A stretch of 64,000 nucleotides of DNA from Penicillium oxalicum (Eukaryota > Ascomycota > Eurotiomycetes > Eurotiales > Aspergillaceae), in assembly GCF_001723175.1 (NCBI RefSeq), contig NC_064653.1, positions 3,782,001-3,846,000 on the forward strand, read 5' to 3'. Of this stretch, positions 26,013-38,800 are shown piece after piece. The translations under genes and the position numbers were made by a program. Below the pieces are notes generated by a model that did not search any database, was not told the DNA's origin, and worked only from the letters and a program-made list of their open reading frames with translations. Within the stretch, counting starts at the first letter, position 1. Every line of letters starts with the position of its first letter.

Positions 26013-27297
26013 ATGTCCTCAGCCAATTCAATTAAGTTGCTGACTGGCAACAGCCATCCTGAGCTGGCTCAGCTTGTGGCTGACCGGTAAGTCTTCATAC
26101 GCCTTGACCGACACACCTGCTTGCTTCTCCTCCCCCCCGCAGAGCGCGGGCCGCTGCTAGGATTGCGCACAGCCAAGTCACTTGCTCTGACTCAGTAAAG
26201 CTAACATTGAAGGCGTCGACAGTCTCGGAATTGAGCTGACCAAGATCATGGTCTTGCAATACTCTAACCAAGAGACCAGCGTCACGATCGGAGAGAGTGT
26301 TCGGGATGAAGATGGTACGCTACTTTTCTGAATCTCCGTTTTCGGGTCCGATCATGGAAAGATCGCATAGATTCCAAGGATCCCGGATGAAGGGGATGAG
26401 ATCGTGCTGATGGATTCCTCTTGAATCATGCAGTCTTCATTCTGCAATCAACACGGCCCAATGACATCAACGATGGTCTTATGGAGCTCCTCATCATGAT
26501 CAATGCCTGCAAGACTGCCTCGGCCCGGCGAATCACTGCCGTTATCCCCAATTTCCCATACGCTCGCCAGGATAAGAAGGACAAGAGCCGCGCGCCCATT
26601 ACGGCTAAACTCATGGCCAACATGCTACAGACCGCTGGCTGCAACCATGTCATTACCATGGATCTGCACGCTAGTCAGATCCAGGGCTTTTTCAACGTGC
26701 CCGTTGACAATCTGTACGCTGAGCCTAGCATGCTTAAGTGGATCCGCGAGAACCTTGATGTCAGCAACTGTGTCATTGTCAGCCCCGATGCTGGTGGCGC
26801 TAAGCGGTAAGTGTATTCCTGCCTTGAATGAGCAGGATGGACTATCTAATCTGGTTTCGCTGTGTTCTAGTGCGACTGCCATCGCTGATCGTCTCGACTT
26901 GCAATTCGCTTTGATCCACAAGGAGCGTGCGCGACCCAACGAGGTCTCTCGCATGGTCCTCGTCGGTAACGTCAAGGACAAGATCGCCATCATTGTCGAC
27001 GACATGGCTGATACCTGCGGAACTCTCGTCAAGGCTGCTGACACTGTGATGCAGCACGGTGCCAAGGAGGTCAACGCCATCGTTGTTCATGGTATTCTCT
27101 CTGGCAAGGCCATCGAGAACCTGAACGGCAGCCGCTTGAACCGCCTTGTGGTGACTAACACCGTCCCCCATGCCGAGAAGAAGGAGCAGTGCGACAAGAT
27201 TGAGACTATTGACATCTCGCCGACGCTGGCGGAGGCCTGCCGTCGTACTCACAACGGCGAGTCAGTAAGCTTCCTCTTCTCGCACGCAGTCGCGTAA
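26013..27297 (+). CDS. Ribose-phosphate pyrophosphokinase (PRPP synthetase)
   Basis: Four exons: 26013-26086, 26223-26314, 26434-26806 and 26871-27297, giving 321 aa, the normal class I length. The protein starts [19 protein letters not shown]. It carries the regulatory and catalytic landmarks of the family: [19 protein letters not shown], the metal- and ribose-phosphate-binding [11 protein letters not shown] (from about residue 132), and the PRPP loop [11 protein letters not shown] (about residues 222-232). It transfers pyrophosphate from ATP to ribose 5-phosphate, making PRPP for purine, pyrimidine, histidine, tryptophan and NAD synthesis in the cytosol. In intron 1 a CTAAC branch site (about 26200) points to the acceptor at 26222 rather than an earlier CAG, and only that choice restores the frame. 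It resembles the yeast Prs2-Prs4 type; which paralogue it is cannot be told from the window. Confidence 0.96.
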
Positions 27298-29730
27298 GAT
27301 GTATTCATTATCTCCATTTTCTTGCCCGCTTTGCGATGGGGCATCCATAACAAACCATTTTTCTTCAGCCTGGGCTCGGTCATTCTGGATAGCTCTGATG
27401 TTTCACGCTTTCTGATTCGTTTCGGAGAAGACAAGCCCCCATTTTTGCGGGAGCCAAACTCAAAATGAGTGTCATGACTTTTTTCTTTTTGCCATTTTCC
27501 TTTATTTTGTTTCTTCCTGGGGGTCATCATTCTGCGGGAGTTAAGTTATTTGTTTTTTTTTTCTCTGGATTCGATAGAGTAAGGGTCGAGGCCAAAAGTA
27601 CATCTTTAGCTAGTGAGGCTGTGCTTGAGATTTCTTTCTGCTCGCATCGTCTGAATTTTTTGTTTTTTTTTTCTTGATTCTTCTTCCAATTCTCTCCATT
27701 TGAGAATGTGTTTATCATTTTGCATTCTGGACTGGTGAATTTGACAGAAATAAAATCATGGTGGGATCCTTTGATATTCTGTCCTAGAAGTTTATACAAC
27801 GCCCGTAGATCCATATGCAATTAATAATTGGACACGGTGAAGGAGCCTCTTAATTCATAGAACCGATGGAAGCTTCTTGTACGTATATGTGCAACTCATA
27901 CGTAGAGCCGAGACTTACTAGACAGATCGTCCCGTCCCGTCTGGGTTGAAACGGAACGTCTGTGATTTAAGGTTCCATTTTCATAGATCGCTTCAATGGT
28001 ACCCTGAGACCAAAATTCATATATCTCTACCTCTGGCATCACTCTCGATATAAAATATCCGCGGATCACGTCGAGTCGCCGACCATGACTCGACCGCATG
28101 CGCAACCAAGACTCCTTGCCATAAGCAGGTTTCATGCAAGTGTCATTGAAGTCAAACCGCCGCGCAAACCCGATTAGATAAGTCCTAGTCTCACACGAAT
28201 CCCTGCAATATGTACCTTTCATGTTTGTCCCCCTCATTGACCTACCCTAGCCTGTTTTTGGGTCCGACTGGATGGACGGCGGACGGTGCCGAGTCTCGGT
28301 GTCTGAACAATGTATCTATACTAATTCTGTGTGTGTGTGTGTGTGTGTGGATAAGTCTAAAATGAGATTTTATTCACAAACTACTTATTGACGAATCCAA
28401 AAAAGAAAGAAAAACCACAAACAACAAATCGTTGCTTCAGGGCCCCAAGCTCAGTCAAAATAATAATCGCCTCTCTTCTGCAAGACAAATGTCTTAACTA
28501 CTCATTTCAAATGGTGAGATATTATATATATGGGCTGTTTGATTTTATTGCTGCTCATTTCATCTCCCAATAAGGCTAGAATTTTAATCGTGACGGGTGT
28601 TTTGCAAGATGGAGGCAGGGGGAAACGTAAGACAAACGAGGTATATGGATGTTAGAAGTTAGGTTAGATCCAAGAGTCGGGTCGGAGACCTACGAGAGAC
28701 TTCAGCTATTTCAGGGAATGATGAGATTATTGGAGTCTCGACTTTTGGAATGGGTATGGGGGTTAACCTACCTATGTAGGGTAGTCAGTTTGTCAAGTAT
28801 GTGCATCTGAAGAAATTGATTGAGCCTACCTATGGGGGTTGAAAGGCTCTGTGCTCTGCGCTCTGTGTTTATACTACCCGATTTGATATGATAGATAGCC
28901 TCCGGTTATCCTGTCTCATATTTTCTCCGCCTGTACCTACTATCTGAAGTGCCTTTTTTTTGTGTGATTACGTTGTACAGACTACGGAGCCAATTAAATG
29001 AGTCTTGGAGCGAGCGTGGCTTTAAATGGCGATGAAAAAAAATGAGGTTCTGGTAGTGTACTCGGTACGGGTAATGTGGTTTTATAGGTATCTACACAGT
29101 TTATTCTGGTGCCGCGTTTGGTGTCAAAAGGTGCTTCCGTCATTAACACAAAAGGTCCGTGCTACTTCAGAATTTTTGGGGTTGAACGTAGTCAAATTTA
29201 CTGCGTCAAGGTGAGCATAAAGTGTTCAGCTTGATAGCTCAACACCAAGTCTTCCGAGGGAAGAAGACTCATTCAAGATTGGTAGGGGTGGGAAACAAGG
29301 TCATATTCCAACGCCGTCCAGTCCGAAGTGACTTTGCTCTACACTACGCCAAGGGCCAAAAACATGAGAACGAGAACCAAAAAAAAGAAATGAAATTTGC
29401 ATGCACTCCATTGAGAAAAAAAAGGGTTGTCAAAAGGTAGGTTCAACACAGCATGCACATGCGCGCCGATGTGCGTATCATGAGCACACCTGGGGAAAGG
29501 GGTGGTCCACCAATTCCCCCCTTCTGGGCGTTTTTCTGTGAGCCTCACCCCCCTTTGTCTTTTCTCCGTTTTTTTATAAGACATATTTTCCACCGTCTGC
29601 TGGGTAATTGATGAAACCCTCCTTCCCGGTTGAGGAAGGCCCAGAAAACGTGAAGCTCCCTCTTTTCTCCCTTTGCCTTGCCATTAAACCCCCGTCCCGC
29701 AGAAATGAATCATGATAACGCGGAGGAGAT
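27298..29730. other. 2.4 kb convergent intergenic region
   Basis: This gap lies between the 3' ends of the PRPP synthetase gene (+) and rps6 (-). It is AT-rich with poly-T tracts and contains the (TG)n microsatellite listed separately. No open frame with recognisable content and no RNA gene was found, although 2.4 kb is long for a convergent pair. Confidence 0.5.
28328..28349. repeat. (TG)11 microsatellite
   Basis: Eleven uninterrupted TG dinucleotides lie in the gap between the PRPP synthetase and rps6 genes. This is seen directly. It is likely to vary in length between strains. Confidence 0.95.
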
Positions 29731-30986
29731 TTACTTCCGCATGGAAGAAGCACGACGCTTGCGGAGCTCATCGCGCTTGGCCTTCTCCTCGTGGACACGG
29801 TTGGCGAGGAGCTTGGCGTAGTCGTTACTAGAATAGAAGATGGAGGGTTAGAACGTGATCAGAATCAGAGCCAGTTTGAAAAGACTGGACCACGGTTCTG
29901 TTCGAGGTGGAAACTTACGCAGCCTCACGGGCAGCCTCAGCGCGGCGGCGCTTGATGGCAACCTGGTGGCGCTTGCGCTGCAGGCGCTGGGGAGTGACCA
30001 GGCGCTGGATCTTGGGGGCCTTGGTGTACTCGGGCTTGCCCTCCTTGGCGACAGTGCGGCGGACAACGAACTTGCGGACATCGTCATCCTTGGACAGAGC
30101 GAAGAAGCGACGGATCTTGGTAGCACGCTTGGGGCCGAGGCGCTTGGGAACGACGGTGTCGGTCAGACCGGGGAGCTCGTTCTCACCCTGCTTGACGATG
30201 GAGAGAGCGAGGACGGACAGGTCGAGACCGGTGATGGCTGGAATTGAGAAGTGTCAATCAAATGGACGGTTCGACTAGGGAGGCGAAAGTTTTTCGAAGG
30301 GCAGACATACCACCACGGACAGACTTGCGCTTGCGCTCACCGCTGCGGCGGGGGCGGTAGCAGCTGTGGCCGTCGGCGAGGAGCAGACGGGTACGGACGG
30401 GGAGGAGAACTAGAAATTGTCAATGAGTACATGGCGTTGGACAGGTTGATGGGCGTTTGCGGTTGGGTTTCTCGTTTCGCCAGACGAGCCCGTTGTTCGA
30501 GACGTACCACCCTGCTTCATGGGGAAACCTGCCAAATGAATTCCGTCAGTCACTGTTCTAATATTTCCGCGAAATCGCTGCTCTGAGAAGCAGAGAGGTC
30601 AATCATACCCTGCTTGTCGTTACCACCGGTAATCTTGAACAGGTAACCCTTGAACTCATCGCCGAGAGAGTCGCCGGCAACCTAATCGAAAAAAAAACCA
30701 ATCAGCCCAACCGTTCTCTGCAATTGCATGTCTTCGTTTTTATGTGTTGCAGGCTCGAGGAGAGAGAAATGAAATGTATGCGGGATATGGTCGACAAGTG
30801 TTTTCTTTCTTTCTTCAAAACGTGGAGGATATGTGCGTGTGTGCGTGCTTGACAAAATTCGGGGAGATTGGGGATGCTGACTTCGGTGCCCATGCGCTTC
30901 TCCATGAAGGGGCGGAGCTTGCGCTCATCTTCGATCTCGATGATCTTTTGCGACCCATTGGCCGGGTAGGAGATGTTGAGCTTCAT
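29731..30986 (-). CDS. rps6: 40S ribosomal protein S6 (eS6)
   Basis: Six exons on the minus strand: 30986-30882, 30681-30609, 30528-30508, 30409-30311, 30237-29919 and 29827-29731, giving 237 aa (yeast S6 is 236). The protein opens [20 protein letters not shown] and continues with [44 protein letters not shown] and a long basic helix. It ends RRASSMRK, whose serines (about 233 and 234) match the TOR/AGC-kinase phosphorylation site of the yeast protein. It is a component of the small ribosomal subunit. Exon 3 is only 21 nt, and its placement is fixed by phase-1 junctions on both sides and the conserved FPMKQG sequence. The first donor, GTCAGC, is a weak consensus. Intron richness near the 5' end is common in fungal ribosomal protein genes. 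Confidence 0.96.
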
Positions 30987-33900
30987 CTTGACGGAGGTTG
31001 CGCGGTCAAGACGGTAGCGCGGAAGTTGTCGACGGGTGAGGTTGAAGGGTACGGCTTTGTGGATTTTTCGGATTGCTGAGGGTTGGTGTAGCGAGTGTGT
31101 GTGTGGCTGACTCAGCGGGGACTAACCGAGTTGGGACGGGACCTTAGTCAGTGTCGCTAACCCCATCATGTGACCTGGGGTACCTGGCCAGAATCACCTG
31201 ATTGATGTTTGCTGATCACGGGCCACTGAGCCTATTTTCGATTTCGGCCTGAGGCACATAAAACATGTTCTACTTCGGCTTGTGGAGTTCTACACGATCA
31301 CCGGCGCCCAAAGCCCAGGTGTGGCGCATCGCCCTATTGTCTGCACTCAATCCCTTCTGACTAGGACTTGATCTTTTAACCAAGTTGTGCCACACACTTC
31401 AATTCTTATACTCGTCCGAAGGATTGATTTCCCTTCGTCTTCGAAAGAAGCGGCAGGAGAGAGGCTCGACTTGAATGGTCGGTTGCGTGACCTTACTGGA
31501 GGAGAGCCTGGGTCGTTTGCTGCGCCTCCAGCATGGCAGGTTCGCTTGACCAGCATGTTGTGTGTTGAGCTGAATGGGACCATCCTACTACCTGGGACGC
31601 TCAAATCAAAAGGTAGAGGGTATATGATCACCCAGTCTTTTTTTTGTGTTGGGTACCACTCGATATTTCCTCCCTCAACATGCTGTTGTACGTCAGAAAG
31701 CCACCCTAGCATCATCGTACATCACAGCTGGGTCTCACAGCTCGTCAGGTCGGGGAATACCCCTCGACTTCAAGCCTGACATGAACGGCTTCTACTAGGC
31801 TTTGAAATCGAATGACCACGAGTGCAAGTGCTCGTGGTCATTCGATTTCAGTGAAGCTCAAATGATAATTGATATGACCTAACAGGTGTATTTGAAGGAC
31901 AGGGCCTCAGTGCCTTGGTTCATGTCTTGATGGCTTCGGTTCGACGGAGTGCCTCTTACCTGGCCTAAACACATCAATTCAGAATCAAGACGGATCGAGC
32001 CAATAGATTCGTACCGCTCTTCCAACACTGAGTCACCCAGCAAATCAGGGCACCTTCTGTCTCGCTTCTCACCAAACCTCTTCGAGTCCCAAATCATTGG
32101 CATGTCTTGGCATTGCGTAGCTCCGCCAGGTTTCAGCTGTACATTCGTACAGTTGTCTGCTTTGGGAGTAGCATGCGCATGACCACTCGGTACAATTGCA
32201 GGGCCAGATGAGTTAGGATGCTCATTCCCGACTCCTGAAATTGTGGTGATTAGTCGGGCCTACTACCGCCGTCGTGATCTGCGGATACACGTCGAGCCTT
32301 ACTGTCCATGGACCCATTTGTGCACCTCTCATCCGAGACACAACCATCTATCTTCTGCCGAACTCATTAGACCTCATCCCCGATACTTAAAATTGGATGG
32401 AGCCATTCATGATGAGAGTTGCCACTGTTAGCCCAGTAGATCCATAGTCAGGTGGTGCTGGCGTCATCAAATCGTTGTACTCCCCGGCAGGGCTCTGTGA
32501 TTGGACGTGCTTCAAGGATAAGAAAACATCCGCGGCTAGATAGATTGAGAGGTGCCGGAAGAAAGCAACGTACCTATATCATCCATACACCAGGATCTGC
32601 AGCTGAACCTTCCCTTGCGAGAAGAAGAAACTCTCTGCCCGCGGCCGTGCGGGCAAGGTTGATATATCCTACAGCCTCTGTTCTTCATCCCCATTGGTGA
32701 TCTTTGGCTCTTCCTCGGGACGCACGATTCGCGGCTCCACTTGTGTTTCCTTGCGCTGGATCCGTCACGGACACATACATCTCGCGAGTATACATGGAGA
32801 GGACGCATGTTGACATTGCTGTTGCATGAGCGATGCGACCAAAGTCCGCCCGTCAAAGGTTGTGGTTGTTCATTGAGCGTATGCATGATGGCCAGATCAA
32901 GGGGCTTGTGGTGTGTGTACACGAGATTAATTAAACAAAGTTGTCAAACTAGCCGGTCTGTCAGACTGGCACGACCATTAACCCCTGAAGAGAGTGTTGG
33001 AGTCGAAATGCTCGTCTCGAGTTCCGTGTGTTTCACACGAAAGCGTTGTCATCACGCGATAGCCTTCCCAGAACCGGGCGGACCCGCCGGGCCACGCGGC
33101 CGACGCCTCAAAGGCTTGACCTCGAGATGATGATGAGTACACAATCCCTCGGGTTCATTCGCATGCTCATCTACCGAGTTCGAGTTTTGTTGCAATGGGC
33201 ACATTGCTGGCCTGGTAATTCAGCATGCTGCTGATCGTACAAGTTTCTGCGGAACCACGAAGGATGAATATGATCTATTTGAGGATTTTCAGGAACTAGT
33301 AATCTATTTAGAACACTTGCTGCTCGATAGCCTCTCTAGTGGGAACCCTCTCACCGTTCCATCCATATCGTCAACATCTCATTTTGACTTTTTCGCCGCG
33401 CCCCCCCCCCCGGCCATTTCCATCCGCCAACCCTACGGAGTAAAGGTGGCCTATCATCGAAAATCGTTAGGATCGCTAGGATCGCAGATAAAAATCCACG
33501 GGAGTCACCCATTTTGAATTTTCTCTTTTCTTTGGAGTTTTTGGAATTCCAATTCCTGCTTTTCCTTTGACGTGGAGTGGACCACCGACCAAGTCAAGAA
33601 CCAGCCATAATTCACTACCGGCTCGACCGGATACTTTTTCATTTAGTGAAATACCCACGAGATCGAGTCTCCGCGAGTCTCTCCTCTCCATTCCACTCGA
33701 TTCATCCCTCTTTCTCCCTCCATCCTATCGCCAACAGGATTCTGGCACTCGGACGCTTTTCGGGATTCAGAGAACCATCTCCCATATGCCAGTGAAGGAA
33801 TGGAGACTTAGCAAAAGTTCCACTCAACCCATCTAGTCGCCTCTTGCTTCCCCCCTTTCCCCTGCTTTATTCTTTCGAGAAGCTCTCCGTACCGCATCGC

Positions 33901-34387
33901 CGGAAACGCTCGCGTTGCCAAGCATCCCGCCGTGCTCCCCGAGAATCCCCACATCCATTTAGCGTCTTGCTCCTCCGAGGTGGCTAGGACAGGGCCCCAG
34001 TTCTCAATTGACCGCTCCTCTTCTTCACCTGCGGACCTTGTTCACTGCCCTGGTTGAGTGTGAGTCAGGTATTCCATTCTCACCTCCACCCGACGTTACA
34101 GGTGAGAGCTCGGCAGCTTCTTCTGATTGATCCCGCCGACCCTCTTTCTCATACATCTACCCTATTATCTTTGACATCTGCCGCATTCGGACGTTGTGAC
34201 GGGTCGTTCGACTGACGGGCTTTGAGATTAATTCAACGAGGGAAGCGTCCGGATTGCGGATTGCAGAGTGATTCGATTCGTCGTGAGCGCTGCTCTCGAT
34301 TGTTTTTCAACTATCTCTTCTTCAAGTTTTTTCCTTTTTTTTTCCTTTCTTTTTTCTTGTTTTCTCCTTCACATTTCGATTGACATC
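30987..34387. other. 3.4 kb divergent intergenic region between rps6 and the SGNH hydrolase gene
   Basis: The left end carries the rps6 promoter and the right end a C/T-rich promoter and leader of the hydrolase gene (about 33640-34387). The middle holds the perfect hairpin at 31803-31850 and no open frame I can support. A 10-base C run is present near 33404. No transposon ends were recognised. Confidence 0.5.
31803..31850. repeat. Perfect inverted repeat: 20-bp arms, 8-nt loop
   Basis: The left arm (31803-31822) is the exact reverse complement of the right arm (31831-31850), with TGCAAGTG between them. As RNA or cruciform DNA this would fold into a 20-bp hairpin. It lies in noncoding sequence about 0.8 kb upstream of rps6 and 2.5 kb upstream of the SGNH gene. 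It is directly visible; its origin and role are unknown. Confidence 0.95.
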
Positions 34388-35833
34388 ATGCTCCGCCTAT
34401 TCAATCGATTCTACACATTATGCGCCGTGGCGGCGGTCACGCTTCTCTACTCCGCGTGGGTGTTGACCTCGCGTCATCTCGGGAATTCCGAGCCACTGGT
34501 CGGAGGGTCGTTCCGGACGGTGTCCTCGTTTGATCGACGCTTGGTCGTCTTTGGGGATTCATGGAGCAATGTTAAGACGGAAGAGAGACAGGGTCGAGTG
34601 TGGACGGATTGGCTTTGTGAAATGGTGAGACTGATGCCTTCCCCCCTCCCCTCCCCCTTGTTTTCCCATCACAGTCGGACATATCCAACTCCGCGGGATC
34701 TGATGAGATACACGACGTGCAAGGAATGGAAAAAAAAAGGTGAAATGGGGAACAAATTGACTGACTTTGATGCGCCGCTCCCCTTTCTTCCGGGGGAGGG
34801 TTGAGGTGTGTCTTTTTTTCTCTCTAGTTTTCTTGTCATCATGAAAACTTGGCCCAAACCGCCAAATTGATCTCGGAAGGCAAATTGACAGGATCCGTTG
34901 TCGACAACGCCGATCTGGAATTGGTTGCTCGTCCATCTCCGACCAAGGTGCCCGATTTTAAATCCCAGCTGCAGCTCTGGCTGGAGGCCGAGTCAAAGGC
35001 CGTGGCGGATCTGTCTGAGGAACAGATTCGATCCCGTCAAGACAAGACGGTGTTTGCTGTTTCATTTGGTCTCTGGGATATTTGGAATCTTCGGACGGTG
35101 GACGACCGGACGGCCGAGGGTGCGGTACAGCGACGCATCGCCACGCTGATGGCCCAACTGAATCGGCTGTCTGAGTCGTGGGGTCCGGGATCCAACAAAC
35201 TCAACGTGGTTCTGACGCAGACGGTCGATGTGACATTTTTGCCGGGCTTTGCGGCGACGGCGGCGGGTGACGACGACGTGGACTACAAGCGGGCGGTGCG
35301 AATCCTGGACGTCTGGAACAAGAAGTTGCGACAGGCCGCGAAGGGGTGGGACCGTGGCACCATTTACCTGTTTGATACGAATGCCTTCGTGATGGACCGG
35401 ATTCGTGACTGGCAGATGTATGCGGCGGGGATCGAGGAACCAAATGGCTTGGGAACGAACCGAGATCCTGGCTGGGAGAATGTGGTCGATCCGTGTGTGG
35501 TGAGCGAGAAAAGTCTCCAAACGCTTCTGTTCAAGGGTATGTCTCAGTCGAGGAGACAATGCAAGAACCCGGACAAGTATCTATTTTGGTGAGTCTATAC
35601 TGCTGAGCCCTCTTCCTCTTCTTTGATGAATGAGTGGTCAAGCCATACCACCCCCCCCCTTTTCTTTTTTTTTTCGGCTGTTATCAATCTCCAGTATCGC
35701 TGACTCGAAAAATTTCTCCCTCTCCGATTCTAGGGACGAGATGCATCTTGGACCATCTGCACACCGGCTCATGGCCACTGAAATCTACCGTGGTATTGAT
35801 GGGGTCCTTTTGAACGTCCCAGATCCGAAATGA
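34388..35833 (+). CDS. Membrane-anchored or secreted SGNH/GDSL-type hydrolase
   Basis: Three exons: 34388-34624, 34828-35588 and 35734-35833, giving 365 aa. The ATG at 34388 is chosen because the frame upstream opens only with a GTG. The N-terminus has a hydrophobic segment (FYTLCAVAAVTLLYSAWVL, about residues 8-26), a signal peptide or type II anchor. Block I is VVFGDSWS with nucleophile Ser58, and the C-terminal block V is DEMHLGPSAH, supplying the Asp334 and His337 pair. These are the SGNH-hydrolase landmarks, so the protein is probably an esterase, lipase or deacetylase acting in the secretory pathway or outside the cell. The substrate cannot be inferred. The block V residues lie wholly in the short last exon, whose phase-2 junction rebuilds Trp333. 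Family confidence is good; the specific reaction is unknown. Confidence 0.85.
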
Positions 35834-38800
35834 GAGCGGCGGATCGACCGGCGAGAAGTCCTATCCATCTGACAGTTGTTGCATATACCAAAATGAATCT
35901 CTTTTTACCATGGTCTGGACCATCGACCGTCATCATCATTGCCATCAGCATGAGCTCAGCACCAGCACCAGATACCTTGAACCAGAATGAACCTCAGGCA
36001 ACCATGCACCCCGCGTACGGGGCAAAGAAAAGAAAAACAGAGGAACATGCGCCACATCCGACGGGGCTTTGCAGCTTAGACATTGTCCTGAAGCCGCGAT
36101 GCAAGACATCTGCTCCCACCATGATTGAAGAAATGCAAAGCCCGACCCTCTGAAAATGCAAAAACAAGAACCAAAAAAAAGAAAGAAAATTAAACACCAA
36201 TGAAACATGCCCTATTCCAAAAGTATACAACCCAGCTCTCTACTGTACGTCCGGGCTGTTTTGTGTCACCCCAGAAGCACACCAGCCCTACCAAAGGGTT
36301 CCAACAAGACGAAAACGGCGGCGGGCCGGGTGTTCGGGGGGGGGCTTTGGAAGGATAAGGACAGAGAGAGGAAGGTTCAGGAATCCATTCCCGCTACCCG
36401 TCTGTCAGAGTTGAGACAACCAAACGAGCTTTAGCAGAATTCTGCTCTGAGACTCTGTCTTTGGAGCTTACAAGATGAGATGAGACAGTGTGGATTCGAA
36501 ATTGATCAAATCTCGAGAACGGCCGCGATGAAAAGGCAATAAGACTGATTTTTTACATATTGGAATTTTCCATGTCGGCCTTTGGTTGATTGTTCCGATG
36601 GGGTGTAGGTATTGGAAGGCTCGGGCGACCATGTCTTTGATGGTAGGTTAGTGGTTTAGTGGCTTAGTAGGGTTTGTATTCACTATGCACGTCGGAGGAT
36701 CCAACGTTCTAGGCCTGTCTTGAGGGTGTCCAGCCTGTTTGATCAATGTCTTTGGGGGATCAGGGATCAGATGGTGGGTATAGTGTATTACATTGAATGA
36801 TGCAGAGGGTGGTTGGATTTCACAAAAAAAAAAGGCATGGTCTGGACTCCTGATGCGGTGGGTGTGGGAATGTCATGAGCTTGAGGAGATGGGAGGATGT
36901 GGTGATTAAGGTAGCCGGTGATTTCCATGGATAAGGTACTACTAAGGACCTTGGTAAGGGAGGAAGTAGTGTTACTAGACCGAATAGTTGGGGGAGGAGA
37001 GAATCGGGAATGTAGATATTCTACACAAGCACCAGCTACGTGGCTGTAGATGAAAGATCCCTAGTATAGGGGAAGGACTGTGAGCTGGAAGTGACATGAT
37101 GATTCGAGCTTTCCAGCGGAGTCAATTGTGCATTCATTGGGAGCCAAAGCAGTTGGACGTCCGAGGAAGCTAACCCCTCTATTTCGGTATCCCTGATAGT
37201 TGAATCCTTTTACACAATGACGACAAGAAAGGTGATTATCGTAGTGTCCAGACTGCCATTTTTTTTTCTTTCTTCTCTTGCTTCTTCTTCTTCTTCTACT
37301 CCAAAAAAGGATGAAAAAAAGATGATGACGATGATCCCGCTCAAGAGTGGATGCGGTGGAAACGCATCGGGGGTCAAGGTGGTATTTTCCAGCTTTGGTG
37401 GCTCTTTGACAGCACCACATCTACCATCCGGATGAATCGAACCAATTGATCTCTTGTCCTGGTCGACAAGCCCCTCTCATCTTGAACTCCTTTTCCCACC
37501 GTAGCATGACTGGGAAGCATCACTCTAGACTCTCTCCCGGTGGACCCCACCAATTGGTTGAAAATTTCGAGATTCGAGATTCGAGATCTTCGAGTGGAAC
37601 CCCAAGCACCAACGGTCTTGGTGGGTTGCTGAAGTTTACTTGCAATTGTCCTGCAAGCTGTACCCAGACTATCTACTGGATTTTCTGAGTCTCTTGAGAG
37701 TAATTGTCTATGGTTATGGATCATGATGGACACCTAGGTTGCACTGTTGTATGTAGTGTTTTGTTCTCTTTTTTTGCCTTTACCTTTTCTTTCACCTGTT
37801 CCTTGTACTGGAGACAGTCTGGACACTTTTTACTTTTGTTCACTGTTCTGTTCCATTGAGATTGAAGTTTGAATCAATCTGGTAGACCCGAGATCTGGCT
37901 GGTGGAAGAGTCAAAGACAGAGAACGAGAGGGAGGGAGCAAGAGAGAGGGTCTTAATCTGCAAAGAAGCTTGTTCCGGTCGATGTGATTGTGACTCGCGT
38001 CATGACCTCTTCCAAGATCACACTCCCTTTCTCCGGGGAGGCCTGGCCATGAGTGCGGCTGAAGTGTGGCTAGCCGAGGATCAATGCGTGGCTCATGGTC
38101 CATGCTTCTTTTGCCCGTTTTTTTTATTTGATTTATTTTTTGTGGGTGTTTCATTTTGAATTTCTACTAAGTTTCCTTCTCTCTGTAGTTGACAAGTGGT
38201 CCTTTTCTCTAAATTTATCAGTTCTCGTTATAGATGTCCAGGGGAGAGATGCGGAGAATCATCACGACCAGTGACGACCCGTCACCTGTCAGGCATGTTT
38301 CCGTTCGGGAAGGGAGCGACCGTAGAAAGCGATCATATTAATTATCGTCTTTTTTTTTTTTTCACGGGCAGAAAGACCAAGGTGTTCAATTACCCCCCTC
38401 TCTAATAAGTAGAAAAAAAATGTTTGCTTCCGAGAACCCCATGTTCTGATTGGAGGACGCTGTTTTTTCATTGACGCCTTTCTGCCCAGGTTGTCGCTTC
38501 GTCCCTGATTGCTTGTCTGACGGATGGAGGTGGATGCATCCGATGGCGGGCAATAGGAGAGGAGGAAGGACCAGACCTGATCCGAAGAGGGGATAGCGCG
38601 ACGTGACTGATGATTCGGTCTTTGTTCACATTTGCCGGGGAACCGAAGAGAGTCTGATTCAATGTGTGGACCTATCATCAGCGGGGCGTATCTGGTCGAA
38701 ATCGCTGATCTGCTTGTCGCCGCATCCGGGTCGCGATGGATCCGCTTGACAGCGTTCAAGTTGGTGGGTCCACAGTGTCTTTCCCGAACTGGACCGGTCC

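Noticed and set aside
29855..30278. Plus-strand open frames over the rps6 gene
   Set aside because: They are antisense to exon 5 of rps6 and have no recognisable protein content.
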